Source: Phytoseiulus persimilis (taxonomy: Eukaryota > Arthropoda > Arachnida > Mesostigmata > Phytoseiidae). Taken from it: a stretch of DNA of 64,000 nt. The notes under the pieces were generated by a model. The model had not been told where the DNA came from. It ran no database searches and saw nothing but the letters and a program-made list of their open reading frames with translations. A program made the position numbers and the translations under genes. The stretch is taken from contig CM075101.1 of the NCBI GenBank assembly GCA_037576195.1, positions 17,608,001 through 17,672,000 of the forward strand. Direction: 5' to 3'. Positions 1-11,260 of the stretch are shown in pieces. Within the stretch, counting starts at the first letter, position 1. Every line of letters begins with the position of its first letter.

Positions 1-286
1 CGGACCCATCAGTAACACCGTGGCGACCAACTGCAACATACGGGTGTCGACGTCCTCGCTGCTGTCACTGCCGCTTCCGCCGGCTCTCGTGTCCGATACC
101 ATCACGCGCAAAACCAGATCCCCCAGCGACTGCTGGCCGAGAAGAAGCATCCGGCGAACGAAACTCCTCCAGCGGTTCTCTGTTCCCTCTTCCGCGGAAG
201 CCATGACGGCCGGCACACGTGCTACGTTCACTTCGAGACGGCCAACAGCCTGCTGGCTGGCCGCTTGCGTCTCCACGAGCGTCAGA
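1..286 (-). CDS. Partial coding exon of unknown protein, runs off left edge
   Basis: An open frame on the minus strand runs without a stop from about 335 to base 1. It has an in-frame ATG at 204-202 that gives 68 codons to the edge. Its content looks protein-like: a helical segment (SFVRRMLLLGQQSLGDLVLR), then a Ser/Asp/Gly-rich acidic patch (GGSGSDSSEDVDTR), then a hydrophobic stretch (MLQLVATVLLMG). A plausible acceptor (pyrimidine-rich tract, then ACCAG) lies just before 286, and the frame is open and protein-like from there to the ATG. The segment is therefore either an internal exon from 286 or a first exon from 204. I do not recognise the protein. It lies downstream of, and on the same strand as, the SIPA1-like gene. 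The reading phase at 286 would fit a junction from a donor at 509-508, but the residues do not resemble the SIPA1L region expected there. It could equally be a separate gene or an alternative start. Confidence 0.42.
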
Positions 287-509
287 CTGGTCGATTGTGA
301 ACCAAACAGAACGGAAGGAATCTACTCGGCTCAATAGGTTTCCACCCGCCAGCCAACCCGCCCTCCTGCCCGGCCGCTCCTTCGTCCGCTCGCTCGTTCG
401 TTCGTTCAGCCGCCCGTCTGAATCCTGACCGGAACGTACTTCAAACTCGTTTGTACTCCTGGGAGGAGCCCCGAACGCACTAAGACGTAGATGACAGGCG
501 AGCCACGAC

Positions 510-3500
510 TTGTCCAGAAACAAATGTTCCCTCGGAACTTCCAGTTGGCTTGGAATTGAGCAGGCAGCCGAGGAAGTCTGAACCGCAGACTTAGATTTTG
601 CAATCGAGCTCGAGTCACAGCCTCGGGCCGATCGCGAATCAATTAAGCTCTCAGCAGCGATGCGGTTCCGCGAACATAGGAGTGTCGTTGGGCCGACTCT
701 TCCGGAGCGAGTGTTTGCGACGGAACGAACCATGAACGGAAAGCACCGGTGAACGCGGAGCCAACCTTTCTCTTTGCTTTTGTGCCTGTCCCCGGTCAGC
801 ATGAGCCGTTGGAACTTGCTCTTGAGTTTCGGACTATCCGTCGTCGAAACGCTCTCATGACTGGCACCTGACGATGAACTGGTGCCGGGCACGTCTCCCC
901 TGGAATTCTGTTGTGATTGCTGCTGCGGTTGCTGGAACTGCTGTTGTGACTGACTCTGTGCGTTATGATGCTCGAGGTTCACGACCGTCACCCCCGGAGC
1001 CGAGTGGAGATTCGCTGTCGCGGCGATCGCAGCTGATCCTGCAAGACACCGGCGTGACTCGTGCGCCCATCCATGAAACCACGAAAAAGGAATTAGCTCT
1101 GCGAGCGGGTCGAAGAGGGGGTGGAACGAGAGCTTACCAGTGAGTTTGCCCCGCAAGTACTCCTGGATTTTGGCGGGACCCGCACTCCTCTGGTCGATTG
1201 GTATTGCCGGTATCGCGGAAGATCGTTTCGCTTCGGCAGCGGCAGCGCTCGTTCCGTTTCGGTACTCACGTATCATTGCGAAGAAACTATCCCCTGCAAC
1301 GCGAGAGAGAGAAAAACACGACCAGTCAATCGAGGGGCTTTGGAAGGAAACGCTTTCCGGCGGAAAGTCGAACTCCTGGGAGCCTTGTTGCCCACCTGTG
1401 GTGCCGAGTACATCGAGGGATGAAGCACTGCCATAATCTCTCCGACGAGTTGCGGGCCCGGCTGGCGCGGACTTCTGGAAGCCGGTCGAGCCGGACGCCA
1501 TCGCGCCGCTGGTCGAGTAATCTTCCAAAGAAACGTTACCATTCTTCTCGGAGTATCCCGGAGAAATCCGACTCCGCCGCGAATTGACCGAGACACCTCC
1601 CAAGGCCAAATGTTGTTCCAAGTCCAGGCTCGAATTGCTCCTGGAACACATGGAAATTGACCGCGTCGTCAAGGCGGGGATCGTCGTCGCGAGGGAGAAC
1701 GCCGAATGTTTCCCACAGTGGAATCGATAACGAGTGTTTCGGGAAAAAAATGAAGGAGCTGTATATAGTACCGGGACACGAACCGATGGAGGTTCCTGGA
1801 CGCTTGCGGGGGGGGATTCGACACGCCCTGGCCCAGGCCGTTGCCGGCCGTGTGTGATTGTTGTTGTTGTTGTTGCTGCGGCTGTTGTTGTTGCGCCTGT
1901 TGGGAAGATCTCTTGTTGCGGTCGAGGAAAGGCGTCATCGTCTTCGAACCCGGTTGTCGTTCCGAATGCGTCCTTTGAGGCCTCTCTGGTGGGTTGTTCG
2001 CCAACTGTGAGTGATAGTGCGACGAGGAGTTGTGCGACGACGCGGTTGCGACCGGCCGTCGTTGGTGATGACCCATTCCTGAAATTCCGTCGCTTTGTGA
2101 GCAGGACTCGTCCTGGACGCCATGGACCGCTGGAGAATCGGTAGAAATGTTCCGCCATGAATTTTCGCCCGGAACCAGCGTCTCACCATAAGAGGCCCTA
2201 AAGTCCGGAGGTCCAAACGAGCCAGACGGATTGCCACTCATTGCGCAATTGGCGTTTGGGAGCTTCGCACTGTTATTGTTGGTGACGTGGCTTCCATTGC
2301 TGCTGAGGTGGGACATAGAACCTGACTTGAACAGGCGGTTGAATCCGGCTTGCTGTTGCCGGCTCGAGGGCGGAACCTGCTGTTGGGCCTGTTGCTGAGC
2401 CTGTTGCTCAGCGAGTCCGTTCGCCCGGTAAAACTCGGCGGCCCGAACCCTCAGCAACTGCGAAGATTGGAGTGCGACCTAAGCCGGTGGCAATCATCGA
2501 ATTAGTTGAAAGCTCACATGAACTTCGATCACCGATCAGCTCGAGGAGCGAGCACACGTCTGTCTCTCCCTGCGGACCGGAGTCGGCGAAACGAAAAACG
2601 AACTGAGACCCAGAGGCAACGCGCGAGATTAGTCTTTACCACACACACTCCTCCGCACACAGTTACCACGACGATGCCACGAAACACTGAACGCGTGCAA
2701 ATAGATAAAGTGCTTCATCTCCGTCGACGCAGGAAGCGAACCCACCGTTTCATGATCGAGCGGTTGTGGTCGGAGGGGCGCAAGGGGTCTAAGTGCTTCT
2801 GGTTGGGTGTTTGGGGAGTCACGTTGACTTCTGTGAACAGTGGTGGGATGCGCATGAGCCAGGAGAACTGTTTCTTCCGACTCGGGCGAACTCAGCAAAA
2901 AATCGGGGAAAAAACCGAGTGAAGCGGGTTCATCGATGAACTCCAAACTAAAACCGACAGCAGACCATAACCCACTGTGGAGCCACGAGAGCAAGCGGAC
3001 GAACAAAGTGAACTCCAAACGAAAAGGACGAGGGCGGACCTTACCTGTCTGGGGAATTCGTGTTCTGGCCTTGTAGAGCGTCGGACAGGGACGCAGTCAT
3101 AGTGACGTTTGTGCTAGCAGCACCCCTCCTGGCCAGAGGGGGCAGGGGCAAACGCCCCTCCAGGGCGGTAAGCTCTCGTGGTGCACGTGGCCCGTTCAAT
3201 GTGCCGCTACTCAGTGATTTGCTGTAACAGAGACGGTCGCGAACGTTAGAATCTGCAAGACCTCCTGTAGGAAATCTCATATGGTTCGTCGATTCAATTA
3301 CCAGGGCTGCCGCGAGGCCAGACGTTCCGTTCTCTGCAGAAGACTGGATCCCTGAGCCGAAGGAGTTCGTTTCCGGGCTGAAAAACGTTGTTCGGCCTTC
3401 GGGTCGACTTCTCTCTCCCTGGAGGTGCCTCGTGCACGAAACTCTCTGCACAGTCGAGTTGTTGTTGTTCCTCCTCCTCCTCCTCCTCCGACGCCGCCGC

Positions 3501-3817
3501 CGCCTCCTCCACCCGGATCGGCAACAGGGTCCCTTCGCCTGGAGAGGTTCACTTCGAGGTCTCTTCGGCCTCAGCTGGGCGAGATCGCTGTGAGGGGAAT
3601 AGCGGAAGGTGGTGGACGAGGTCGCTATGGGAGCTCGCCTATCGGTCCGCTGGGGGAAGTGACCCAAAATCGGAGATCCTCGGGACGACACCGGTGCATT
3701 TTCGGTGTCTTCCGATAACCCGCGTCCGTTGAAGTTCGAGTTGTTTGCCTGTAACAGGAGCGCGGGATAATCTAATGTTGTTGTCCTGAGAGGATCAGGG
3801 ACGGGACTTGATTTCAT
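510..3817 (-). CDS. SIPA1L: SIPA1-like Rap GTPase-activating protein, N-terminal half
   Basis: SIPA1L proteins are Rap GAP/PDZ scaffolds at cell junctions and synapses. Six coding exons are read on the minus strand: 3817-3045, 2830-2746 (tentative), 2457-1772, 1640-1396, 1293-1138 and 1038 to about 510. All phases agree across introns. The ATG at 3817 has the context GCCAAAATG and an in-frame TGA nine codons upstream. Family marks: RSNSSLDLEQ (about residue 514; vertebrate RSNSDITISELD), RRDYGSASSLDVLGTTG joined across an intron to GDSFFAMIREYRNG (vertebrate [30 protein letters not shown]), SPKLKSKFQRL (about residue 710), and LEVPREHLFL near the 3' end (vertebrate LEVPKENLVL). The N-terminus is low complexity, with an Arg run near residues 104-116 and Gln runs near residues 440-460. 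The Rap GAP and PDZ domains are not in the window and should lie to the left. The last exon is firm only down to about 766. Donors at 1771 (GTACTA) and 509 (GTCGTG) are weak. Confidence 0.74.
1853..1905 (-). repeat. CAG/CAA tract encoding polyglutamine in the SIPA1-like gene
   Basis: The plus strand shows runs of GTTGTTGTT and CTGTTGTT. Read on the minus strand in the frame of the SIPA1-like third exon, they encode a Gln-rich run with single Ala and Pro interruptions. Mixed CAA and CAG codons suggest selection for the residues rather than a pure slipped repeat. Confidence 0.8.
3464..3516 (-). repeat. Trinucleotide repeat inside first SIPA1-like coding exon
   Basis: The plus strand carries TCCTCCTCC followed by GCCGCCGCC. 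On the minus strand this reads as Arg in the frame of the SIPA1-like exon. The other two frames give Gly and Glu runs, and all three are open locally. I chose the Arg frame because it is open from the ATG at 3817 to the strong donor (CAG followed by GTAAGG) at 3044, with Ser/Thr-rich protein-like content downstream. Confidence 0.7.
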
Positions 3818-6800
3818 TTTGGCGACGGCACAGCGCTCCGTGCGTCATTGTGAACTCGCGTTGGGCTTGAAATCACTCTGCCCTGACGAGAACTCAGTGC
3901 TCGCCCTCGGCCGGAGAAACTCCAGCGGAGAAATTAACATGCAGCACGCCTGGAGCGGAGGTCAATACAGCTGGCGGAGCGAAGAGAACATTCCCGCTCC
4001 AACAGATCTCCTGCCCTAATTAAACCACGTTAAATTTAGCTGCCCACGCGAATCTGCTCTCGGTACACTCACTCGAGAGAGATCATCGCCTCTTCGCAAG
4101 CAGCCATTGATGATTCAAGATGGGGCTTCTATTCGAGTTGAGCGGCCTTCCCCGGAGGCTCCAGGACCTCGGAGGCGCACCGCCTCCTTCATTCAGTAGC
4201 AGGCACGTACGAGTCGGACCAGGAAGCTTCTACTCAGGGTTTTCACCTCGGTTCGTCACAGCAGACTCCGAGCGGCTGAGCTCGGTACGGGTCGCAATCA
4301 GTGAACGGATTCCTCGATTGACAGAATCAATAAATGGGATGTTCGGAGGAAAGAGTTCGATCCACCCCTGGCGATGATCTGACAGGGAAGCGATCTTCTG
4401 GCATGAACTCGCTCTCGCAAGTCTGGCTTGAATGCGTGAGGAGTCTCCTGGGTGCTGCACCGTTGCCCCACGAGAGACATCTGACCTTTGAGTATATCTA
4501 ATGGCGCGTTCCCAATGCTAATTTAAGCTGAGCTGTGTCTTTATTAAGCTCGTTGAAACAATCGGATTGGGCTCAAGTCCAACTCTGTCGCCGCCGCCGC
4601 TGTTGGGTAGTTAATCCTCTCAAGCTCGTCTGCTTCCACCCTTTTCTTCAAAGTTCGCTCCTCACTCCCGATTCGGCGATTCTGTCGCTCGATCCTGCGT
4701 GGAGGTACACATTCCCCTCATCTCGCTTTCAACTCATCGATCTGGGGTGGGCCAGCCGAGCGGGTTTCCCGCGAAAATCAAAAAAACGTCGTTGGCTCGA
4801 TTACCGGAATCGCCGGAGTTCTCTCGATGTTCGGTTGCTAGTACCTTCGAATATTTTCTAGTGGTTCGCTACAGGCTCCCAGAATTCCCCTCCCGAGCGG
4901 CCAGCGCTTGCCAGGCTGTGAGTTCGCGAATGGGGTGCACGTTCCCGCATGGATTCACGTTTCTATGTGTCGATCGAAAGGTTGACGTGTGTCGACCTTC
5001 TCCAAAAGTTTCGAGCGTCTGCAGCACCCGCTCATTCGGACATCGTTTCCGAGCTCTGCCGATTTGGCTTTCCCTCAGGCTCTTAGACATCCAATAACTC
5101 AGTTTGCGCCCGTGATGTCCCTGTGTTTGTACTTCGGATCATCAGCGAAATCCTCCGCTACGATGAACCTCTTGAAATTAGCAACTGATAAACCAGAAAA
5201 TCCCTCTTTGGATCGAGCTGAGGTATGCCTACTCATTTGAGGCTTTGCTCAAGGAATCAGCGAAATTTCCACCAGATTCACACGGCTGAGCGCGACTTTA
5301 CTCGGCTTGGAAGTTTGAACACTCCGGAGGCAACCCAGCATTGACAGAGTCTCCAAGATCTCAAGCCTGGAAGTCGCTGAGCGAATCCAGCTTCGAAAAC
5401 TGCATGCGTGGATCTTCTTGTAAACCACGCCGGCCTTGTAATGCAACCCAATCTTCCCACGGGTTACGCACGCGTGGTGCTACTGGTTGGCAAGGCTAGG
5501 CAACCTGTACGGAGTCGCACGACCGCAAATCGCAGGTGAGTTTGCCGTCACGAATGTTTCTTTTGTGTCCGTATCGCGTTCGATGTATCAATTGATCGAC
5601 CATTGCGGGGCAAACAGTACCGGTGGCAAGGCGGTTCTTTTCGTTCCAGCTACGCTGGGAGCATTGGAACCACGAACGGGAGATCGAACGGATCGGCTTC
5701 TCAGTCCTCAAGTTCAGACCGCTCCCCGAGGGACCCAAACGAGGGGCGAGAAGAGAGGGAATCGTTCGCCGAAGGATGACTCGCGAGTCCAAAGAGCTCA
5801 AATCCGGCCGCGTGGCCACCACTGCATCGAGAGAATACGCAATCACGGCGTCATCGATATCCTGAATGAGAGGCTTTCGTCGAGAGATTAAGAGCGGCTT
5901 TACGGAGAAGAATTTCGATCCCGTCACAAATCCGTTTCTCCGTTAGCCGCTCATCCCTCAACAATGGGAAGTACCCTGTCAAGTTACGTAAGGCGCTCGA
6001 CTTGAAACGAACCGTCGTCAACAGAAACAATCCACCGGGTCCGGGTGCCACAGTCCATCTCCGATTAGGTCCCAGGAAGCGGCTGGTTGACGCCTGCGCC
6101 ATCATTTGCACCATGGGGAACGATTGCACGCGAACACATTCGTCACTCGAAACACTTGAGATCTGGCCACTGTTTCAAACACGACTCGCAGCCCTCCCGA
6201 CTGGTGAAGGAACGTCCGAGCCACAGATTTCACTTGCCATGGGGCGGCCCTGGCCTCCCACCAGTGTCCGTCGGGTGGTTCGTGTACGCAGGAATTCAAA
6301 CTCGGCCCGAGCCCAGCGGATAAGTTACCGTGGTTCGGGCTAACCGTGTTCCGAGAAACAACAGGCTGCGCGAGAACAACGACGAACACAGCGCGAGAGG
6401 AAAAGGCGTCCGACGGACCTCTACCGCTTTTTACTGACGCCAATTCTGGTGGAAGTACTGAACGCGCGCGCACACGAACGATGATTCGTGGGCGGCGGTA
6501 GCGTCTGTATGTGAGCAATTCCGAATGAGTGACCTTCAAATTTAGACCATCAGCAAGAAGACTACGCCGCTCCGCCGACGGCCACGGTTGCGATAATATC
6601 GATCATATTCATCGAGAACCCGATCCCCCGGAGGAGTCGTTGACACTGGCCGAGAAGCGCTCCGCTCATGTCCGCCTTTTCTTCCACCCGAGCTCTGCGG
6701 GGTCATTGCGGGAATCCTGTCTCGAACCTCATGAGACTTGAGTCGGAACAGAATCGAATCACAATCCCGAGCAATCGTGCCCACCTCTGAAGATGACGCC

Positions 6801-8690
6801 CGAAATGGAATAGGGGTCCGTTTCATTGATTAGCTCACGAAGCCCGCTCGAGAGCGGCTTTGAGCCGCCACCGATGGCGGGGACGCGGCAATCTGGGCGG
6901 ATCCAGTCAAACGCTCCCGTCAGCGTCCCCGATCCAAACAGAGCGTGCGAGACTCACATCGTAAATTTAAATGGAGTAACTTTTACCAGAATTATTACAT
7001 CACGCTCGCGCGCCGGCCGGCGTTGCCATCCGGAAACGGCCGCGGTCACAGCGGCCGCAACTCGGAGCACCTGTCTCGCGGTTAGGCCGAACTCGACTCG
7101 CATCGCTCCGTTGTTGAACGGGACAATTGATTCAGCGGTCAATGGGATCTCGTTTTACTTCGTCGAACTCGAATACCGGCTGTTTATTCAGCCATGGCGC
7201 TGTCGTTTGCTTGCGGGTGGAGAGCGTGCGCATCTGTCAGCCAGAGCAAGCTAGTGAACGAACGAACGAATGCAAGACCAAACAAACAAAATCATTGAGA
7301 TCGCAAATGGACAGAATCGAGGGAGACTGAAGGAATACCCGACCATCGACGCGTCGCCAATCGTGAAGAAGACAGCAAGAGAGAGAAGGAGGATCGGATC
7401 TGTGAATGAATCGTTGCCAAACGCCGTTTCTGATGACAGTTTTGAGGTCCCAGTCACGTACGCATCTGTTTACAACGTGTTGTCAGGATGACGAATTCCG
7501 GACTGCCATCTCTCAACGGTCACCTGATGGCACAGCGCTTCGCACCGAGTCTCCGCCGCCACTGCCGGTATATGGGCTTTTGAGAAAGCTGTGTAAGGAG
7601 CCGCGAGGGAGCCTGGACTCGGGCTGCGCCTTGGCCTCAACCCAAGCCCGGGACTCGGAATAGGCATTATACTTGTCAGAATGCTTTAAGAGGATGGACA
7701 GTCCGCAAGCGCTTTCAGAACGCTTTTGTTTGGAGATGGCGGCTGGAGCTCACGACTTCGCAAATGAGGAACGACCGAGAAACGGAGGCAACACAGGTGA
7801 TCTAGGAGTCGCAAAAGATCATCGTACTCCCGAACTTGCGGGGCGAAACTAGCTGCAGGAGTTACCGTACGAGCCGTTGGCATTCTTAAACTCGACCAGA
7901 TGTGATCATCCTGAACAATTTCATTACCAAGAGCAGTAAGCTCGTTCATGGCGAGGACAGCAATGGGGCAATGACCCACTACACCTATGGTTGTACTCTC
8001 ATTCCGAAAGTTCGTCTAGTGGAGAGCCAGTCGCCGACTGCGGATCTTTCGAGTGAGTGATCGCTGGTCACGTGGAGCATGGGCCACCGGTAGTGTTTCT
8101 CTCTCCGATTCGAAGTACCGTACGGTGCAGGTCATAACAAAAAAAAACAGGTCGTCACCGACGTCCGCGACCGAAGCTCGTAGTCGTTCAAAGCACTAGT
8201 GATGCGCGCGTTATTTACTCATTGCGCTCCTCTCCTCTCCACTCTATTTTGAGAGTACATTAGAGCGTCAAGATAAACGACTCAAAGACAATATTAGCGA
8301 ACGGGGAACCAGAAGCTATTTGCGGAAAGAGCACAGGCAAACTGGTACATGCGACTTGGCAGGTCCGTCGCATGGGCATACCACGTCCACACGTGTCAAG
8401 AGAAACGGAATTCGAGATGAGCGTACGCAGATCACCTGTGTGTTCGAATGACACCTCGGCCGACGGCAACGATCACAGCCTCAAATAGTCCCGACGCCGT
8501 CAATGACCGTAGTAGGCACCGAAAGTGTCACCTTCCGTGCGGGAGCTTAGTTCACCGGCGATAGTGGTCAAGCGTTCGGTCGGCGGGATGGCCGACCAGC
8601 CAGTGGTCATTCAGCCAGCTTGCCAACCAGCTTACCGTCCGCTGGAGCATCAGCTGGCCGAACTGCCGGTTTCTTAGTTTCTCGGTTTCT
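3818..8690. other. Non-coding stretch upstream of the SIPA1-like gene
   Basis: Short open frames occur on both strands, but none has a recognisable domain, a paired acceptor and donor, or the strong G/C third-position bias of the firm genes. The part next to 3817 presumably holds the 5' untranslated region and promoter of the minus-strand SIPA1-like gene. I could not identify a definite core promoter. A tetranucleotide run (GAACGAACGAACGAAT) lies at 7256-7271. Confidence 0.5.
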
Positions 8691-8852
8691 TGATTGTTTG
8701 CTAGCTTGCCTGCGCGGCTGACCGACTACAGTCCTCCTCGGCCGAGGCGTCGTTCCGAGCGAAGAAAAATGGAACACGCGGCCGTCAGTTGTATGGCGAC
8801 TGTGACAACGTCACTACCGACGTTAATTCCTGCCGTTTTGGACGGCTTTCTC

Positions 8853-8916
8853 ACTACCACCACCACCACCACGACAACAACAACAACAACGACGCCGACG
8901 ACGACGAGGACCACGT
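8853..8916. repeat. Compound trinucleotide microsatellite (ACC)n (AAC)n (GAC)n
   Basis: Consecutive CCA/ACC units pass into CAA units and then GAC units. The repeat makes open frames on both strands that look like His, Thr, Val or Asp runs. I treat these as repeat artefacts, because there is no flanking protein-like sequence or splice structure. Confidence 0.8.
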
Positions 8917-11129
8917 CAACAACGACCGCAGAACAGCTACAAGCATCAGTCCGCACGGACACAAAAACACAATGGTGCGCCAGCCAGTGTTTCACTTGAT
9001 TGCCTCGTTGTCGGTTCCGTCGCCGGCTCCATCGTCATCTTGTTCCAACACTCATGCGTACGGCGACTTTCTAACCCTACGCGGAGCTGGACTGCAGACT
9101 TGCAGACGGAATTTCGATAAATAGATAACTTCGCGTCTCGACTGACTGTGAACAGAAAGACGGACACCAGAACGGCTTGACAGATCGAGGATCGACAGAA
9201 AGGAAGCTGAAGGTGCGATTGGAAAAAAGGAACCAAACAATGGAGCGGAGTCAGTTTGTGATGGAATCAGAATTTCGGTCGGCATCACGTCAAACGAGAA
9301 CCGGCATTATCTCGATTACAGAGCGTCTCGATGTGCTGTCATTGATCGAAACTTCGCAGGTTCTCACAGCCTGGTAATCGCTATTGCTAAGGAGAAACCT
9401 TCGCGGCGCAGGATTCGTCCGCTCTAGGGTTGACACCGCGGTCTCCCTTGAGGAGGAGACCTGAGGTCCACCTGTTGATTCTCCTCCCACGGAGCGCCGA
9501 CTCGCTTGGTGGATCGTGAGATTCCCCGTTCCTCCCATCCGCAGGAAACACGAGGGATTGGTCGAAGCCCTTGACCCGAAGGCCCGTGAGCGGAAGCATG
9601 AGACCATTTCAAAAAGTTCAGTATGAATCTTTTCATCCCCGTGCCAGTCACGGGAGACTGATAGCAAACCAATAGAAGCACCAAGAACATCGAATGACAA
9701 AATCCAGAAAGCCGGCCGGAACTTCTCTGGCAAAATATCAGTGGCTGTCGTCGAGCTAATCCCAAGCATATACCGACCGGTGGTTCTCGTCTATCAAGAA
9801 ACGGATGTCAAACCACCATTGCGGCAGCGGCCACCATCATCACGGACAGCGGCTCTGGAAATGCCCCAAGTTTCTTCTCGAACGACTCGATTGTCCAAAA
9901 AAGAAAAAATGCTTCAACTCTTGAATGAATCTAGCATTCCAGTCTGGGGTTTTTAAGACGAGGCTAGGAGATTTGCACCCTCAAACGAGCATGGGTCCAG
10001 CTGTTGTTTGTTTACATGAGTCATTCGTTGATTTTTCGAATGCTCAAGGCCTGCGATGCTTCGGGAAGTTGCCTCGGTCGAAAGCAGCTGAAAAGCACCG
10101 CAGATTCGTCGGAAGGCGCCCCGCAACTCCCACATGATCCGCGTTCGAGTTCTTCGAATGAATGAGTGACCCCTGCCACAACCGCTGTCGTTGACTTCAA
10201 CTCATTTCGTTAAAAATCCGCCGGCCTGACCGAGACCGACAACGGAAGCGAAAATGTCAACAATGAGGCTCTGATATTTTCCACGATACCCGTTTAACGA
10301 CGCAGGAGTGCACATACTCCCACTTAGAAATCGTGCACATCGTGAACGAAAGCGGACCAGCTGCTACGAGCACTATGAACCCCTATGAGTGTTCGTTTCA
10401 CCCGCTATGCAACAAGTTGACTACGAAAGGTTCACACTCACCTATAACAGTATGGACACGGGTGAACGACGAACTGTCAGCCGAAAACTCATGCTGAAGC
10501 TAGTCGATCCACTTTATTAAACGGAACGCCGACGACATCGCTTCAGCATCTATGTCCAGGGTTGAGACTTCTGATGTCGCTGGTCCTCCCAAAGCACAAG
10601 AATCGTTACCTCTCGAAGCCTGCGACGGCAGTACACACCTCGAATTCAACGTCGTCGCCAGCAACGGCGACCACGGCATTCGCCACCCCTGGGCAACACT
10701 GGCACTGTTAGACTCTTGTCAATGGAGCTTCAGCTGCTGGCATTGCTCCCATCCGTTCGAGGGGGTGAATGGGAGCTCAACGAGCACAGTTCACGTGCGA
10801 TGGCTGAGTCTGTCGTTCGAACAACTGTCTGCACAAGCGAGTTTTCTTCGCTCCATTCACTCACATCAGCTTTGGCTCGTGGGATGAGTGTCCCTTGAGT
10901 TAGCCACCGTATACTGCGACGACGACGACAGCAAAGGAGAGATATGAGAGACGGAACAGCATCAACCAGCAACAACAGACACTACCAACACAACACCACT
11001 ACTATACAGACTCTCCACTACTCCTTTGGCTGCTGCTTCTTCTTCCGCGGCTGCTAGCTGGCTGCTGTGGCTAGGCGTGGAAACTGCAGGACGGACGAAC
11101 CACGTTCCAATAGAACGCAGGAACGTAAG
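8917..11129. other. Stretch with no supported gene
   Basis: The open frames here (up to about 160 codons on the minus strand at 9290-9769) have mixed composition and no recognisable domains or convincing splice borders. I see nothing else in it. Confidence 0.45.
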
Positions 11130-11260
11130 CTAAGTATGCCGCTCCAATGGAACGTATGCCGAGTAATTGGGAGTCGCGTTCCAAATGAACGCGCCTGAGA
11201 AGTTAGTGAAAATGTTTCCAATTATGAAAAACATGGCGGCGCTGATGATGCCGATGATCT
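11130..11260 (-). CDS. Candidate terminal exon encoding a transmembrane segment
   Basis: The minus strand reads an acceptor (CACTCAACAG) and then a frame ending in TAG at 11132-11130. It would encode a hydrophobic helix (IIGIISAAMFFIIGNIF), two N-glycosylation-type sequons (NFS and NAT), and a polar tail. Codons favour C in the third position (ATC, GGC, AGC, GCC), as in the firm genes. The acceptor would take a phase-1 donor. I found no partner exon upstream, so this rests on composition and one splice site only. The longer open frame to 11861 upstream of the acceptor looks random. It may be a chance frame. Confidence 0.3.

Noticed and set aside
65..2158. Single 697-codon minus-strand frame as one uninterrupted gene
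   Set aside because: Homology islands show that introns interrupt it (1395-1294, 1137-1039). The first part of the frame, above 1640, runs out of frame over the real exon 2457-1772. Only parts of the frame are coding.
8694..8999. Thr-rich or Val-rich protein over the ACC/AAC/GAC repeat
   Set aside because: The frames on both strands exist only because of the trinucleotide microsatellite. There is no flanking protein-like sequence or splice signal.
9290..9769. 159-codon minus frame and an overlapping frame with a signal-peptide-like stretch
   Set aside because: Composition looks random, codon use differs from the firm genes, and no borders or family were found.
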